A DNA stretch of 64,000 nt from an uncultured Blautia sp. (GCA_900551075.1 URVB01000010.1:1-64000); one strand, 5' to 3'; counted from the first letter of the stretch, positions 31,965 through 41,051 are shown. Made by a program: numbers and translations. The notes: generated by a model not told the origin, from the sequence alone.

Positions 31965-33209
31965 TCAGCCTTTGATCGGCTCAAAAACAGGACCCGCCTC
32001 TTCCATTTCCAGACAGATGCTGTAATTCTTCTTATCATGATAATCCTTGGGAATTTTCACTTCAATCATACTGCAGCCTTCACAGGTAATACTGGTTTCA
32101 AAGGGAAGCTCTCTCTTATCCGGCACAAGATAAGCACCTGTAATTTTGTTGCCAATATTCAGAAGCTCCACTCTGATTCTGGGCTTAAATACATGGACAT
32201 ATAATTTATAATCTTTCCTTGTAATCATACCCCAATCAAGCTCATATGCATAAACCCCTACAGGTTTTGTTCCAAAAAGCGCTTCAGCATTGGCATTTAC
32301 ATAGGTACCCACCTCATCCAGTATTTTAATGCTTTCTTCCGGTATCTCACCGGTAGATTTCGGCCCGATATTCAGCAGATAATTACCGCCTCTGCTGTTA
32401 ATTTTGACCAAAAGATGAATGATTTCCTCCGGGCTCTTCCAATTCTGGTCGTACTTATTATACCCCCAGTTGTCATTGAGGGTCGCCGGCACTTCCCAGT
32501 CTCCCTCATAAGGAAGGCTTGGAATAAAGTTGTCACCCGTTGTCATATATTCACCGAGGCCGTTTCCGATACGTCCGCTGACAATACAGTCGCGCTGCAG
32601 ACTCTTCACAAGTTCAACCATCTCACGGCTCTCTTCCGCTGTTGTTCCCATTGGCGTATCAAACCAAATCAGCGCCACATCCCCGTACTCTGTAAGCAAT
32701 TCACGGAGCTGCGGAAAGCAAATACGCTCCAGATATGCACGGTAATTCTTCTGCGAATTATCTTTTGTATACATATAGCCGTCCGGGTCATGCCAGTCCT
32801 GTGCCTGGGAATAATAAAAGCCCAACTTCATGCCGTATTTATCACAGGCATTGCGCAGTTGTCTTACAATATCTTTTCCATATGGAGTGGCCTTTACCAC
32901 ATTGTAATCACTGCATTTGGAGTCCCACATGGCAAACCCTTCGTGATGCTTTGCTGTAAATACGATATATTTCATGCCCCAATCTTTTGCTTTTTTTACA
33001 ATCGCATCTGCATCGAACTCTACGGGATTAAACTGACCAGCAAGCTTCTCATATTCCTCAACCGGAATATTAAGATGATTCATAATCCATTCCGCAATCC
33101 TATCTGTTCTCTTTCCTTTATACTCTCCTGCAAGAACTGAATATAACCCCCAATGAATGAACAGACCAAACTTCGCATCCTTAAACCATTGCTGTTTTGT
33201 GTCCTGCAT
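31965..33209 (-). CDS. alpha-L-fucosidase, GH29, intracellular
   Basis: 414 residues. It begins with the GH29 catalytic barrel: KFGLFIHWGLYSVLAGEY, then YIVFTAKHHEGFAMWDS (substrate-binding histidines) and the predicted nucleophile Asp184 in VALIWFDTPMG. A small C-terminal beta domain follows. There is no signal peptide, so it should act in the cytoplasm on imported fucosylated oligosaccharides, releasing L-fucose. Shared operators and proximity link it to the CUT1 importer. No fucose isomerase, kinase or aldolase gene is in the window. Confidence 0.94.
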   Translation of the reverse strand: MQDTKQQWFKDAKFGLFIHWGLYSVLAGEYKGKRTDRIAEWIMNHLNIPVEEYEKLAGQFNPVEFDADAIVKKAKDWGMKYIVFTAKHHEGFAMWDSKCSDYNVVKATPYGKDIVRQLRNACDKYGMKLGFYYSQAQDWHDPDGYMYTKDNSQKNYRAYLERICFPQLRELLTEYGDVALIWFDTPMGTTAEESREMVELVKSLQRDCIVSGRIGNGLGEYMTTGDNFIPSLPYEGDWEVPATLNDNWGYNKYDQNWKSPEEIIHLLVKINSRGGNYLLNIGPKSTGEIPEESIKILDEVGTYVNANAEALFGTKPVGVYAYELDWGMITRKDYKLYVHVFKPRIRVELLNIGNKITGAYLVPDKRELPFETSITCEGCSMIEVKIPKDYHDKKNYSICLEMEEAGPVFEPIKG

Positions 33210-33233
33210 TTTTACTTCTCCTTATCGTTTTTT

Positions 33234-33252
33234 CAAAAAAACGAAACGATTT
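33234..33252. promoter_or_regulatory. LacI-type operator in the fucosidase leader
   Basis: AAAAAAACGAAACGATTT, about 10-20 bp downstream of the predicted transcription start. It is placed like the operator of the importer operon and shares a 14-bp string with it. Confidence 0.5.
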
Positions 33253-33269
33253 ACCTTTTGAATATAGGT

Positions 33270-33298
33270 ATTATTGCACAGTTTTTCTATAAAGTCAA
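33270..33298 (-). promoter_or_regulatory. promoter of the fucosidase gene
   Basis: On the minus strand TTGACT (33298-33293), 17-bp spacer, AATAAT (33275-33270). Confidence 0.65.
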
Positions 33299-33334
33299 TA
33301 CGAAAACGTGAAAATCATTTTCAGGTTCCGCTTT

Positions 33335-33841
33335 CTATTCTTCCTCCTCAGCCTCTTCCACAGCTTCCATTGTTTCTTCTACAGTCTCTGCCGCATCTTC
33401 TGCCGCGGGGGAAGCTTCCTCCATCTTCTCTTCCGGAGCCTCCACAACCTCCCCTGCATCCTCCTCCGGTTCTGAAGTCGGGCATGCCGCTCCACAGTGG
33501 GGACAGAAGGAAACCGTCTTATCTACTGCTTCCTGGCAGGAAGGACAGATTTTCCTGCCCCTTAAATTTGCCAATGCTTCCTTATATTTTGCGATCTGTT
33601 CAAAATGCTGGTCGATCTGCACGCACAGAGCTTTCTGGTTCTCTTCCGGCTCTGCGCCCGAAACATAGCTCTTATACAAGATATTTCCCAGGTCTGCCAT
33701 GATCTTGTCAATCACTCTGTCTTCACTTGAAATTTTGTTTCGCAGCTTCTGTGACTCATAAATCAGCTCTGCACGTTCACCTAACCCTTTAGCCGTTCTG
33801 GTAAGGGTTTCACCTAACTCGTCAAAAAATTCAGTTCCCAT
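33335..33841 (-). CDS. zinc-ribbon protein with coiled-coil and acidic tail
   Basis: 168 residues, function unknown. Residues about 1-95 are helical (ELGETLTRTAKGLGERAELIYESQKLRNKI...), a zinc ribbon at about 96-118 has CPSC and CPHCG pairs, and the last 45 residues are almost only Glu, Ala, Val and Pro. The architecture is common for small cytoplasmic Lachnospiraceae proteins placed near envelope or proteostasis genes. It lies 80 bp downstream of clpX on the same strand. Confidence 0.65.
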   Translation of the reverse strand: MGTEFFDELGETLTRTAKGLGERAELIYESQKLRNKISSEDRVIDKIMADLGNILYKSYVSGAEPEENQKALCVQIDQHFEQIAKYKEALANLRGRKICPSCQEAVDKTVSFCPHCGAACPTSEPEEDAGEVVEAPEEKMEEASPAAEDAAETVEETMEAVEEAEEEE

Positions 33842-33921
33842 AATTCCTACCTCTCATTCTTTTATATTTTCTGCAACACGTTTTGTACCCTTCAGGCTCT
33901 TTACGTGAAACAATCCATTTA

Positions 33922-35349
33922 TCAAACACCTTCTAAAAGCGGCATTTCCTGTCCGCGCAGAAGGATTCTCGGACCTCCGTTGCCTTCGATATACGCCCGC
34001 GTAATAATGACTTCACCAATGCTGTCATCCTTAGGGATTTCATACATAATATCCAGCATAAATTCCTCCAGGATCGCACGGAGCGCTCTGGCTCCGGTCT
34101 TCTTCTCCATAGCTTTGGCTGCAATGGCATGAAGCGCCCCCTCCTCGAATTCCAGCTTCACCTCATCCAGCGCAAGCAGCTTCTGATACTGTTTCAAAAT
34201 TGCGTTCTTAGGTTCTTTCAAAATCTTCACCAGCATATCCTCTGACAAGCCATTCAAAGTAAAGATAATCGGAAGGCGGCCGATAAACTCAGGAATCATA
34301 CCGAAATTTCGAATATCCTCTACTGCCACCTTTTCCAGAAGATGCGGATCATTGTCGTATTTGTCCTTCAAATCCGCATAAAATCCAATAGATGCCTGTT
34401 TATTCAGGCGTTCCTTGATGATATTCTCCAAATCCGGGAAAGCACCGCCGCAGATAAACAGAATATTTCTGGTATTTACCGTTGTCAGAGGCACCATTGC
34501 ATTCTTGCTGTTTGCCCCTACCGGAACCTCCACCTCGCTGCCCTCTAAAAGCTTCAGCATTCCCTGCTGCACTGCCTCGCCGCTGACATCCCTTTGATTT
34601 GTATTTTTCTTTTTGGCAATCTTGTCGATTTCATCAATAAAAATAATTCCGTGTTCTGCCTTCTCCACATCATTATCCGCAGCAGCCAGCAGCTTAGATA
34701 CTACACTCTCAATGTCATCCCCGATATACCCCGCCTCTGTCAGCGATGTCGCATCCGCTATGGCAAGAGGCACATCCAAAAGCTTTGCCAGCGTCTTAAC
34801 AAGATATGTTTTACCGCAGCCTGTAGGTCCTATCATCAGCATATTGGACTTTTCAATATCGATTTCATCCATAGTATCCGTAGCTACCCGTTTATAATGA
34901 TTGTACACCGCTACGGACATAACCTTCTTAGCATGTTCCTGACCGATCACGTACTCATCCAGAGTCGCCTTGATCTTATGAGGCGCCGGAATGTTTTTCA
35001 GATCGAGTGCCGGTTTCTTTTCTGCTTTTTTCTTTTTTATTTTCTTGGGTTGATTCAGCGGATTCTGAAAACTGCTCAGGTCTATCATGCTGATATTCGG
35101 CATATTCATCAAATCGGAATAATTGATCTTCCCATTACTCATCTGCTGATTCATCGTGTCAAAGCTCTTCTGCATACATTCCGAACAGATATGTATTTGA
35201 TTCGGGAGCTCTATCATTTTTCCTGTCTGGCTTTCCGGTCTGCGGCAGAGAAAACAGAATTTTTCGTAATCAGAATCATCCTCCTGCTCCTCATACACCC
35301 TGCTTTCCTCCTCTGCGGCCTCATCTCTATTGTCAAATTCGTCTGTCAT
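33922..35349 (-). CDS. clpX: ClpX-type AAA+ unfoldase with N-terminal zinc finger
   Basis: 475 residues from the ATG at 35349 (AAAGGAGTCATT upstream; an in-frame ATG 24 bp earlier has no site). The N-terminal zinc-binding domain has cysteines 32, 35, 55 and 58. The AAA+ module has Walker A GPTGCGKT, Walker B IIFIDEIDKIA and sensor motifs. An IGF tripeptide (ASIGFYADL) is in the loop position that docks to ClpP. Relative to housekeeping ClpX it has an acidic N-terminal extension and a Lys-rich linker (KKIKKKKAEKK). ClpP and trigger factor are not nearby, so it may be a second ClpX. It unfolds substrates for ClpP. Confidence 0.88.
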   Translation of the reverse strand: MTDEFDNRDEAAEEESRVYEEQEDDSDYEKFCFLCRRPESQTGKMIELPNQIHICSECMQKSFDTMNQQMSNGKINYSDLMNMPNISMIDLSSFQNPLNQPKKIKKKKAEKKPALDLKNIPAPHKIKATLDEYVIGQEHAKKVMSVAVYNHYKRVATDTMDEIDIEKSNMLMIGPTGCGKTYLVKTLAKLLDVPLAIADATSLTEAGYIGDDIESVVSKLLAAADNDVEKAEHGIIFIDEIDKIAKKKNTNQRDVSGEAVQQGMLKLLEGSEVEVPVGANSKNAMVPLTTVNTRNILFICGGAFPDLENIIKERLNKQASIGFYADLKDKYDNDPHLLEKVAVEDIRNFGMIPEFIGRLPIIFTLNGLSEDMLVKILKEPKNAILKQYQKLLALDEVKLEFEEGALHAIAAKAMEKKTGARALRAILEEFMLDIMYEIPKDDSIGEVIITRAYIEGNGGPRILLRGQEMPLLEGV

Positions 35350-35391
35350 AATGACTCCTTTCCACTCTATCAAACTATACTGATACTAAAA

Positions 35392-35420
35392 ATTATATCA
35401 CGAATTTCCATTGTATTAAA
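35392..35420 (-). promoter_or_regulatory. probable clpX promoter
   Basis: On the minus strand TTTAAT (35420-35415), 17-bp spacer, TATAAT (35397-35392). No CtsR or HrcA operator is apparent. Confidence 0.5.
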
Positions 35421-35470
35421 CTAAACTTTTTATAAAATTACGACAGCAAATATGATTACTCACGTTATCC

Positions 35471-35504
35471 AAAAAGAGAGCCCGGAAATTCCGAACTCTC
35501 TTTT
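35471..35504 (-). terminator. terminator of the htrA gene
   Basis: On the minus strand AAAAGAGAGTTCGG and its complement CCGGGCTCTCTTTTT (with G-U pairs), small loop, T run. It lies 16 bp beyond the htrA stop. Confidence 0.8.
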
Positions 35505-35519
35505 GCCTCTGTTTATTTA

Positions 35520-36947
35520 TTATGATGCAGGACGGGAACCAAGCACTACGTTCATGGTCTGTTCCTGATATTCTCCGCTGTTTGCCCTTGAAATGATGAC
35601 TTCCACGGTTTCTCCCGCTGCATAATACTTCAGCTTTTCTTCCAGGTCATCTTTTCCGCTGACCTTCTGTCCATCCAGCTTCACAATGATATCGCCCTTC
35701 TGTATTCCCGCATCCTGCGCTGCCTCTCCGGTATTTGCTTCAATAACAAAAGCACCTGCAGGCATATTGTACATCTGAATAGCCTCGGCTGACAAATCTG
35801 CTACCTGAACCCCCAAATAAGATGCTTTGTCTTCATCCACCTTATCCCGGGTCTCCCGATTCATCAGTTCCTGAAGAATCGGCTCTGCTTTGGAAATCGG
35901 AATGGCATATCCCATTCCCTCCACGGCATTGTCTGCATATTTCGCAGAGTTGATGCCGATCAGTTCTCCCTTCATATTCAAAAGTGCTCCGCCGCTGTTT
36001 CCGGGATTAATTGCCGCATCAGTCTGAATCAGCTCAGAACTGCTGCCGTCCTCCATGGTAATGCCTCTGTTCAGGGCGCTTACCCAGCCGGAAGTCACGG
36101 ACTGTCCATATCCCAATGCATTCCCAATTGCAACTACCTGCTCACCTACGACCAGATTATCCGAATTCCCAAGCTGTGCAATTTTGATCTGGCTCATAGT
36201 ATCATCCGGAATGTCCTTTTTCTTTACTGCAACAACTGCCAAATCGTTATCCGGGTCTGTTCCTTTGATCTTCGCACTTACCGCATCCTCAACATTGATG
36301 TCGCCGTCCCCGCCTGCAAGATTCTGTGTTTCTTCCTCTGCATTTACCACATCATTTCCGATGAAGCATACGCTTAATGTGGTGGCGCCCTCAACAACAT
36401 GATTGTTTGTGGCTATCAGAAGCTCATCATCATTTTCTCCTACAATGATACCGGAGCCGCTTCCGGTACTTGCATATTCTTCCATTCCGTATCCGAATCT
36501 ATATATACCGAAAATCTGCGGAATTTCCTGTATGCTTACGGAAGTAATCGCTACTACGGAAGGCATGGCTGCCTGAGAAACTCCGGCCACCGTTCCGCTC
36601 TGTGCGATCAGGTTTTGAATATCCTCACCTGCCGCATCCTGTACAGTCCCGATTTCGCTGTCAGGCAGAGTTTCCGTCATGCTTAGCGGTTCCTGCTGTT
36701 CCATACCAAAATATTCCCTTGCTGCATAATTCACTCCCTGAAATACCAGACCCGCAACCAGGCCAAATACAACCGCAAGGGCAACGGTTGCCGCAAACCT
36801 CTTCCCGAACCCGCCTTTTCTTTTTTTCGGCTTTTGGTGAGGGCCCCGGACAGGCTGTCCCATATTCTGATTTATCTGATAATGTGTATATCTAGGCTCG
36901 GAAGACTCCCTCGGAGACTTCTGCTCCCATTCCATCTCATCGCTCAT
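35520..36947 (-). CDS. htrA: HtrA/DegP-like membrane-anchored serine protease
   Basis: 475 residues: a cytoplasmic N-terminus of about 50 residues, one membrane helix (about 51-72), an extracellular trypsin-like domain with His183 (ATNNHVV), Asp235 (DNDLAVV) and Ser318 (GNSGGAL), and one C-terminal PDZ domain (about 385-465). It degrades or refolds misfolded proteins at the cell surface. It lies 170 bp upstream of clpX on the same strand but is separated by a terminator. The ribosome site is AGGGAGCAGACAAT. Confidence 0.94.
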   Translation of the reverse strand: MSDEMEWEQKSPRESSEPRYTHYQINQNMGQPVRGPHQKPKKRKGGFGKRFAATVALAVVFGLVAGLVFQGVNYAAREYFGMEQQEPLSMTETLPDSEIGTVQDAAGEDIQNLIAQSGTVAGVSQAAMPSVVAITSVSIQEIPQIFGIYRFGYGMEEYASTGSGSGIIVGENDDELLIATNNHVVEGATTLSVCFIGNDVVNAEEETQNLAGGDGDINVEDAVSAKIKGTDPDNDLAVVAVKKKDIPDDTMSQIKIAQLGNSDNLVVGEQVVAIGNALGYGQSVTSGWVSALNRGITMEDGSSSELIQTDAAINPGNSGGALLNMKGELIGINSAKYADNAVEGMGYAIPISKAEPILQELMNRETRDKVDEDKASYLGVQVADLSAEAIQMYNMPAGAFVIEANTGEAAQDAGIQKGDIIVKLDGQKVSGKDDLEEKLKYYAAGETVEVIISRANSGEYQEQTMNVVLGSRPAS

Positions 36948-37079
36948 ATTGTCTGCTCCCTTCCAGCGTTTATTGGATTTATCCTCTTTTGTATAAGCAC
37001 TTTTCTTATTTTATAAAAAGAGTTTATCAGGCAATTGTGTTCAAATTGTGATAACTATTTTAAAAAATAGTGACCGGCT

Positions 37080-38000
37080 TTATTTCCAATAATCTTTATT
37101 CATCGTACAAAAGAGCACGATCTTTTTCGGAAGCTTTTGATATCTTTTTCCGAGAAAATATCCTGCATATTTGCATCCGCTTTTCAGGATCAATTCCGGT
37201 ATCAGCCAGATACGCCCCCTCCTGCAAAGCTCAATAAAAGTGCTTTTGACCAGACGAATTCCCTCCCCTTCCGAAGGCACATCTGCAAAAACCTCGGGAT
37301 GCGCGGCCTGAGATACTCCAAGATCAAAATTCCGGTGAAACTGCTGCATACAGGAATAATTATGGGAATGGATCACCCGGGCATCCGCCGCATAAGCAAT
37401 TCCATAATCATGCCGGATCAGTGCTCCTGCATAGATCATGTCTTCATTAAAAACTGCCCTCTCCGCAAAGCCTCCCAATTCTTCAAAAACATCCCTGGAA
37501 TATGCTGCACAGACATTCGAGCAGAAGAAGGTCTTAATTCCGCAAACAGGCAGATCCTCTTTCCTCTTAACGGAAGATTCCTCCGGATAATTAAAGGATC
37601 TGGTGTATCGTTCCAAAAAACGGCATTCCTTATTGGGGAGCTGACGGGCATACGCTGCCCCGATTCTCTCCCCCTGCAATAAAGGCCGGATCAGATTTTC
37701 AATCAGCTCCTTATCTGCCGGAATCGCATCCTGCGTCATAAAAACCATAATCTCCGCATCCGACAGCTCAGCAGCACGCTTTCTGGTTCCGCCGTGGTCA
37801 AATTCTGTTTTTTTCAGATGGTGAACTTCTACAAGAGGAAATTCAGTTTCCCAGACCCTGTTCCAATAGGCCTCCTCCGTATTCATCACTAATATTTTAT
37901 GAATGGGGTACTTCTGCCTGTGCAGACGCTCCAGCAAGCGGGAAAACTCCTTTCCCGGATGATAAGTTGGAATCAGAACATCAATTTTTTTATTATCCAT
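37080..38000 (-). CDS. GT2 glycosyltransferase, rhamnosyltransferase-like
   Basis: 306 residues with a GT-A fold: start IDVLIPTYHPGKEFSRLLERL, DXD-equivalent FMTQDAIPAD near residue 92, and a NEDMIYAGALIRHDY acceptor-side segment with the catalytic acidic residue. The C-terminal part is helical and basic. FDHGGTRKRAAELS is typical of rhamnosyltransferases that use dTDP-rhamnose. It is probably part of the surface-polysaccharide pathway but has its own transcript. Confidence 0.82.
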   Translation of the reverse strand: MDNKKIDVLIPTYHPGKEFSRLLERLHRQKYPIHKILVMNTEEAYWNRVWETEFPLVEVHHLKKTEFDHGGTRKRAAELSDAEIMVFMTQDAIPADKELIENLIRPLLQGERIGAAYARQLPNKECRFLERYTRSFNYPEESSVKRKEDLPVCGIKTFFCSNVCAAYSRDVFEELGGFAERAVFNEDMIYAGALIRHDYGIAYAADARVIHSHNYSCMQQFHRNFDLGVSQAAHPEVFADVPSEGEGIRLVKSTFIELCRRGRIWLIPELILKSGCKYAGYFLGKRYQKLPKKIVLFCTMNKDYWK

Positions 38001-38013
38001 GTTTACCTCTCTA

Positions 38014-38059
38014 TTACAAAAACCATCCCTGTATAGAAACTCCTATACGGGGATGGTTT
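38014..38059. terminator. bidirectional terminator after the LCP gene
   Basis: 17-bp stem AAACCATCCCTGTATAG with CTATACGGGGATGGTTT (one G-U), 6-nt loop, A-rich on one side and T-rich on the other. It ends the sugar transferase/LCP operon. Confidence 0.8.
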
Positions 38060-38114
38060 ATTTGCCGCCGTGCAGTCCGCCGCCGGCGCTGAACCCTGCC
38101 GGGCAGGATTCTTA

Positions 38115-39581
38115 TTATGCCGCCTCCGATGCTTCCGCCGACGGTTCCGAAGCGCCCTCTTCACCGCCGCCTTCTACAGGCTCCTGATAACCCGGGTCTG
38201 GGTCAGGCTCCTGATAGCCCGGGTCTGGGTCAGGCTCCTGATAACCCGGGTCTGGGTCAGGCTCCTGATAACCCGGGTCTGGATCAGGCTCCTGATAGCC
38301 CGGGTCTGGATCAGGCTCCTGATAGCCCGGGTCTGGATCAGGCTCCTGATAACCCGGGTCTGGGTCCTGATAGCCCGGGTCCGGGTCCGTATAATTTCCG
38401 CTGACATCATTCCAGCCTCCGTCATCATTTTCCTGCCACAGAATTGTATCATTTGCAGTATTTTCATCATCCGGATTCACTGTCTGGGTATCCTCCAGTT
38501 GTCCCTCACCGCCGACAATCTCCAGAATCTTCTGACTGTTGGCCACTACCTGTTCGGAGGGTGTATAAGCCTCATCCCCATACAGGAATTTATGAAGCTC
38601 TACCACATTGCTCTCAAGAGATGTGGGAACAATGATGCTTCCCTTAATATTCGAGAATTTGTAATCATGCGGAAATCCTGTCGTATCATCCAGACTGTAG
38701 CCGATCATTGCAGGAATCAACTGCAGAATCTGCGTTTTGTTCAAAGAGGTGGTTACCATTGGGAACACCTCGTCCATAATTTTGAAAATCGTGGTAAGAC
38801 CTGCTGTCTTCGCCTTATTCACGATCATCTGAATAACCATACGCTGACGCTCCGTGCGCCCCATATCCAGGCTTGCCGTATAACGGATACGGCAGTAAGA
38901 GGTAGCCTGTACACCATTCAGATGATAGGTACCGATAATCGCCTCCTGATCCTCCGGCTGTGGCTCAGGCAGCTCAATCGGTGTGTAATCCTTATCTGTT
39001 TCCTCGGAAGTCTCTACACAATAGTTATTCATGTGTACGATTTCCGCATAGGACATTGGCACATCCAGTCCGCCGAGCAGATCGATAATAGTCACCAATG
39101 CATTAAAATCTACAGTTGCATAATCGGTAATATTCAAATCCAGGTTTGTATTCAGCATTGTAATCGCCTGTTCCGGACCGCCGTATGCATAAGCTGCATT
39201 TGCTTTGGAATAGGTGCCGTCACCCAGATTCAAAAGCGTATCCCTGTACACGGATACCAGCTTCACATCCTTGGTGTCATTGTTCACGCTTGCGATAATC
39301 ATCGTATCACTGTTTTCGGAGCCCAGCGCCGCGTTCTTATCTCTGTGGTCAATACCGAACAGCGCATAGGTAGTATACCCGGTCATACCGGATGACTCTG
39401 CGTCGATTCCCGCAACCTCAGGATTCACCTTAATCTTGTCCTCCTGCAGCACAGGCTGATCGATCTTTTCCAGCTTCGCATTCAGTTGTCCATAGACATA
39501 AAGTCCGCCTATAAACAGCAAAAGTACGACGATTTCAATCACAAACAACACTTTTTTCTTTTTCTTTCTTGGTTTTGCCAT
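38115..39581 (-). CDS. LytR-CpsA-Psr (LCP) glycopolymer transferase with a Pro/Asp repeat tail
   Basis: 488 residues: a Lys-rich start and one membrane helix (about 9-31), then the LCP catalytic domain (about 75-330), with YALFGIDHRD, the SDTMIIASVNNDTKDVKLVSVYRDTL-type core and RIRYTASLDMGRTERQR, which holds the conserved arginines for pyrophosphate binding. After a linker the C-terminus is a tandem repeat with unit PDPDPGYQE (six full 9-residue copies plus degenerate ones) and an acidic end. LCP enzymes move undecaprenyl-linked polysaccharide onto peptidoglycan. It lies 17 bp downstream of the initiating sugar transferase, so both act in the same pathway. Confidence 0.92.
   Translation of the reverse strand: MAKPRKKKKKVLFVIEIVVLLLFIGGLYVYGQLNAKLEKIDQPVLQEDKIKVNPEVAGIDAESSGMTGYTTYALFGIDHRDKNAALGSENSDTMIIASVNNDTKDVKLVSVYRDTLLNLGDGTYSKANAAYAYGGPEQAITMLNTNLDLNITDYATVDFNALVTIIDLLGGLDVPMSYAEIVHMNNYCVETSEETDKDYTPIELPEPQPEDQEAIIGTYHLNGVQATSYCRIRYTASLDMGRTERQRMVIQMIVNKAKTAGLTTIFKIMDEVFPMVTTSLNKTQILQLIPAMIGYSLDDTTGFPHDYKFSNIKGSIIVPTSLESNVVELHKFLYGDEAYTPSEQVVANSQKILEIVGGEGQLEDTQTVNPDDENTANDTILWQENDDGGWNDVSGNYTDPDPGYQDPDPGYQEPDPDPGYQEPDPDPGYQEPDPDPGYQEPDPDPGYQEPDPDPGYQEPDPDPGYQEPVEGGGEEGASEPSAEASEAA
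38180..38392 (-). repeat. 27-bp tandem repeat inside the LCP gene
   Basis: Six full 27-bp units (core CCTGATA-CCCGGGTCTGG) and partial copies at the distal end. They differ only at a few synonymous positions (GATAAC or GATAGC, GGGTCA or GGATCA), which implies recent expansion or gene conversion. Copy number is expected to vary by slippage. Confidence 0.9.
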
Positions 39582-39598
39582 GATTCTTCCCCTTGTCC

Positions 39599-41017
39599 TT
39601 AATATGCATTTTTATTAACAAAGCCCTTAAATATTGTCAGAAACAATATTTTAATATCAAACCCTATGGTCCAGTTCTCAATATAATATAAATCACAGTC
39701 GATTCGTTTGCGGATAGAGGTATCTCCCCTGTATCCGTTCACCTGTGCCCAGCCTGTCAAGCCCGGACGCACCTGATGCTTTACCATATATCGGGGAATT
39801 TCTTCCCGGAACTTTTCCACAAAAAACGGACGCTCCGGCCTTGGTCCCACGAGGCTCATATTACCTTTTAATATATTGAATAGCTGCGGAAGCTCATCAA
39901 TGCTGGTTCGCCGCATGAACCTGCCGATTCCTGTAACCCTGGGATCGTTTTTAACTGTCCATGCCTTTTTTTCTTCGGATTCCGGCTGTATCTCCATAGA
40001 GCGGAATTTATACATCCAGAACGTTTTATTGTGAAGTCCCACCCGTTCCTGCTTATAAATCAGCGGCCCGGGAGAAGTCAGCTTAATCAGAATACACATC
40101 AGAAGCATAATCGGTAAAGACACGATAATGCCGAAAACCGAACCTACAATATCCATTATCCGCTTAATCAGCGCATTGAAGGTATTATTTAAAGGAACAT
40201 ACCGGATATTGATCACCGGCAATCCCAAAATATCCTCCGTATACGGCTTCGTGGGAATAATTTTATTGTAGTCCGGAATAAACTTGGTATGCACTCCGGA
40301 TTTCTCACATAATGCAACAATCTCTTCAAGCCTGTAATACTCACTCAGGCCCAGAGTAATCGCGATTTCATCCAGTCTGTTCGCCGGAAGAATAACCATA
40401 AGGTTCGCAATCCTTCCAATCACCTTGACACCATTATAAACGGTACCTGACGGAACATTGTCATCCAGGATTCCCCGGATAACGTATCCCCACTGAGGAT
40501 TCTGCCGGACTCTGTCAATATATTCTTCAGCCGCACGGCTGTATCCCACTAATATCATCTGCTTCTGGTTCAGTCCTCTTTTGCGCATATCCCGCAAAAG
40601 ACAGAAGATCATCATCCGGACGCCCCACTCCAGACAGATATTGACAAAATAGAAAATGTAAAATGTCAGTCGGGAATAATGTTCCTCACCGGCCATATAC
40701 AAAGCAAAGATAATCAGCAGCAGTCCAAGGGTATTGGCCTTGATCACACTTGAAAGCACAAGGCGGCGCCCCTGCATACGCAGTGGCTCATATAAACTGA
40801 ACGCCTGATATAAGATCAGATATCCCGGCAGAATAAAGGCCAGAAGAAGCATATATTCCTGAAAGCTCTTAGCTCTGACCGCCGTATCTGCAAAAGGGCC
40901 TATAAACCTGATTACCCATGCACAAACATATGAAATCGTAATTACAAAGATATCGATGAGCATATGGAGACGACTGAAATTTTTCTGGTTGTCCTTAATC
41001 AATCTCTGCCACCTCAA
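39599..41017 (-). CDS. polyprenyl-phosphate sugar phosphotransferase (initiating glycosyltransferase)
   Basis: 472 residues: four to five N-terminal membrane helices (to about 115), a central CoA-binding-like domain (VGYSRAAEEYIDRVRQNP...) and a C-terminal bacterial sugar transferase domain (about 280-472) with KQERVGLHNKTFWMYKFRSM, the RRTSIDELPQLFNILKGNMSLVGPRPE catalytic segment and PGLTGWAQVNGYRGDT. This is the WbaP/WcaJ/EpsL group that puts the first hexose-1-phosphate on undecaprenyl phosphate. The sugar (glucose or galactose) cannot be read from sequence. It starts its own operon with the LCP gene. Confidence 0.93.
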   Translation of the reverse strand: MRWQRLIKDNQKNFSRLHMLIDIFVITISYVCAWVIRFIGPFADTAVRAKSFQEYMLLLAFILPGYLILYQAFSLYEPLRMQGRRLVLSSVIKANTLGLLLIIFALYMAGEEHYSRLTFYIFYFVNICLEWGVRMMIFCLLRDMRKRGLNQKQMILVGYSRAAEEYIDRVRQNPQWGYVIRGILDDNVPSGTVYNGVKVIGRIANLMVILPANRLDEIAITLGLSEYYRLEEIVALCEKSGVHTKFIPDYNKIIPTKPYTEDILGLPVINIRYVPLNNTFNALIKRIMDIVGSVFGIIVSLPIMLLMCILIKLTSPGPLIYKQERVGLHNKTFWMYKFRSMEIQPESEEKKAWTVKNDPRVTGIGRFMRRTSIDELPQLFNILKGNMSLVGPRPERPFFVEKFREEIPRYMVKHQVRPGLTGWAQVNGYRGDTSIRKRIDCDLYYIENWTIGFDIKILFLTIFKGFVNKNAY

Positions 41018-41031
41018 TCCATTTCATTGCT

Positions 41032-41051
41032 ACTATCTTATAATAGATAGT
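41032..41051. promoter_or_regulatory. palindrome around the -10 of the sugar transferase promoter
   Basis: Perfect 7-bp arms ACTATCT (41032-41038) and AGATAGT (41045-41051) around a 6-bp TATAAT centre. It overlaps the predicted -10 (TATAAG, 41042-41037) of the leftward promoter, whose -35 is TTGTTG (41066-41061, 18-bp spacer). A repressor bound here would block the promoter. Confidence 0.45.

Noticed and set aside
38180..38392. CRISPR-like array
   Set aside because: The 27-bp units are contiguous, have no unique spacers and encode an in-frame peptide repeat.
38070..39395. A 441-codon plus-strand frame with repeated RVWVRLLI-like units
   Set aside because: It is the complement of the LCP gene and its 27-bp repeats; the minus-strand LCP protein is clearly the real product.
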